The notes below the pieces were generated by a model, which saw only the letters and a program-made list of their open reading frames with translations, did not search any database and was not told the DNA's origin. A stretch of DNA of 15,834 nt from Pseudodesulfovibrio sp. (GTDB taxonomy: Bacteria > Desulfobacterota > Desulfovibrionia > Desulfovibrionales > Desulfovibrionaceae). The translations under genes and the position numbers were made by a program. Below, piece after piece: positions 15,450 to 15,834 of this stretch; positions within the stretch are counted from its first letter, which is position 1; every line of letters begins with the position of its first letter. Location of the stretch: the NCBI GenBank assembly GCA_022712815.1, contig JAFLJW010000234.1:1-15834 (forward strand), given 5' to 3'.

Positions 15450-15834
15450 ATGTCTACATATCGCAAAAAAATACATCTGTGGCTTGTCAGGCATCGAGTG
15501 CGTATTGCCGTGACGTGCATAGCTTTCCTCTTGAGCCTCGCCTTTCTGTGGTCCAATATTTTCATATCCATTGGCTCTGGTGAGCTTGGCGTTCTCTACT
15601 CGCGTTTCTTTGGCGGAACAGTGACAGACGTTGTATACGAAGAGGGGATGCGGATAATTTTCCCTTGGGATATCATGTATATATACAATGTCCGCGTACA
15701 GGAAGAAACACAAAGCCTCAATGTACGGACTAGCGATGGCCTAAACGTCACAATCCAAATTTCCTTGCGCTATCAACTCATCCCCGACAAACTCCCCTTC
15801 CTGCATAAAAGAATTGGCCCAGACTATCATAGAA
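15450..15834 (+). CDS. SPFH/Band 7 (HflK/HflC or prohibitin-like) membrane protein, 3' end outside the window
   Basis: First 128 residues of an N-terminally anchored membrane protein. A basic N-terminus (RHRVR) is followed by a hydrophobic segment at about 18-41, then GSGELGVLYSRFFGG and a Band 7-like segment with EEGMRIIFPW, SLNVRTSDGLNV and TIQISLRYQL. These are the hallmarks of the SPFH domain of HflK, HflC, prohibitin and related proteins, which build large membrane assemblies, organise membrane domains and control proteases. The ATG lies 5 bases after the stop of the six-cysteine gene with no clear Shine-Dalgarno sequence, so it is likely read by coupling. Which SPFH subfamily it belongs to depends on the part outside the window. 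Confidence 0.85.
   Translation, partial: MSTYRKKIHLWLVRHRVRIAVTCIAFLLSLAFLWSNIFISIGSGELGVLYSRFFGGTVTDVVYEEGMRIIFPWDIMYIYNVRVQEETQSLNVRTSDGLNVTIQISLRYQLIPDKLPFLHKRIGPDYHR

Overview
The window carries a nonribosomal peptide biosynthesis locus in what is probably a Gram-negative bacterium. The gene for a giant nonribosomal peptide synthetase (NRPS) runs leftward from 8399 and off the left edge. A rightward set of genes begins at 8690: a radical-SAM aminomutase of the lysine 2,3-aminomutase (KamA) family, a type II thioesterase and an Sfp-type phosphopantetheinyl transferase. After these come an orphan ABC-type substrate-binding lipoprotein-like/periplasmic protein, a DUF697-like membrane protein, a SyrD/PvdE-type cyclic-peptide exporter, a small secreted six-cysteine protein, and the start of an SPFH/Band 7 membrane protein that runs off the right edge. 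Sec signal peptides, the PvdE-type exporter and the medium GC content fit a proteobacterium. The gene set made me think of Desulfovibrio-like sulfate reducers, but nothing in the sequence proves that.

NRPS (8399 to beyond 1, at least 2799 residues, one uninterrupted frame). My reading of the domain order is C-A-T-C-T-E-C-T-C(partial). Only one adenylation domain is present for three carrier domains, so modules 2 and 3 (C-T-E and C-T) have no A domain. The single A domain has all core motifs and a ten-residue pocket reading D-A-S-T-I-A-A-V-C-K, close to the aromatic (Phe/Tyr) codes. The other two carriers must be loaded by this A domain, by an A domain acting in trans, or not at all.

Divergent control region (8400-8689). 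It holds the NRPS ribosome binding site, a consensus -10 for the NRPS, and three short inverted repeats that could be operators for coordinated control of both directions.

Right-hand genes. The aminomutase keeps the radical-SAM cysteines and a candidate PLP lysine. It lacks the two aspartates that bind the lysine side chain in true lysine 2,3-aminomutase, so it may make a different beta-amino acid for the NRPS. The phosphopantetheinyl transferase would activate the carrier domains, the thioesterase would clear misloaded ones, and the SyrD/PvdE-type ABC protein would export the product. The exporter overlaps the six-cysteine gene, which lies 5 bases before the SPFH gene, so these three form a tight translational unit whose purpose is unknown. 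A strong hairpin separates the exporter unit from the DUF697-like gene.
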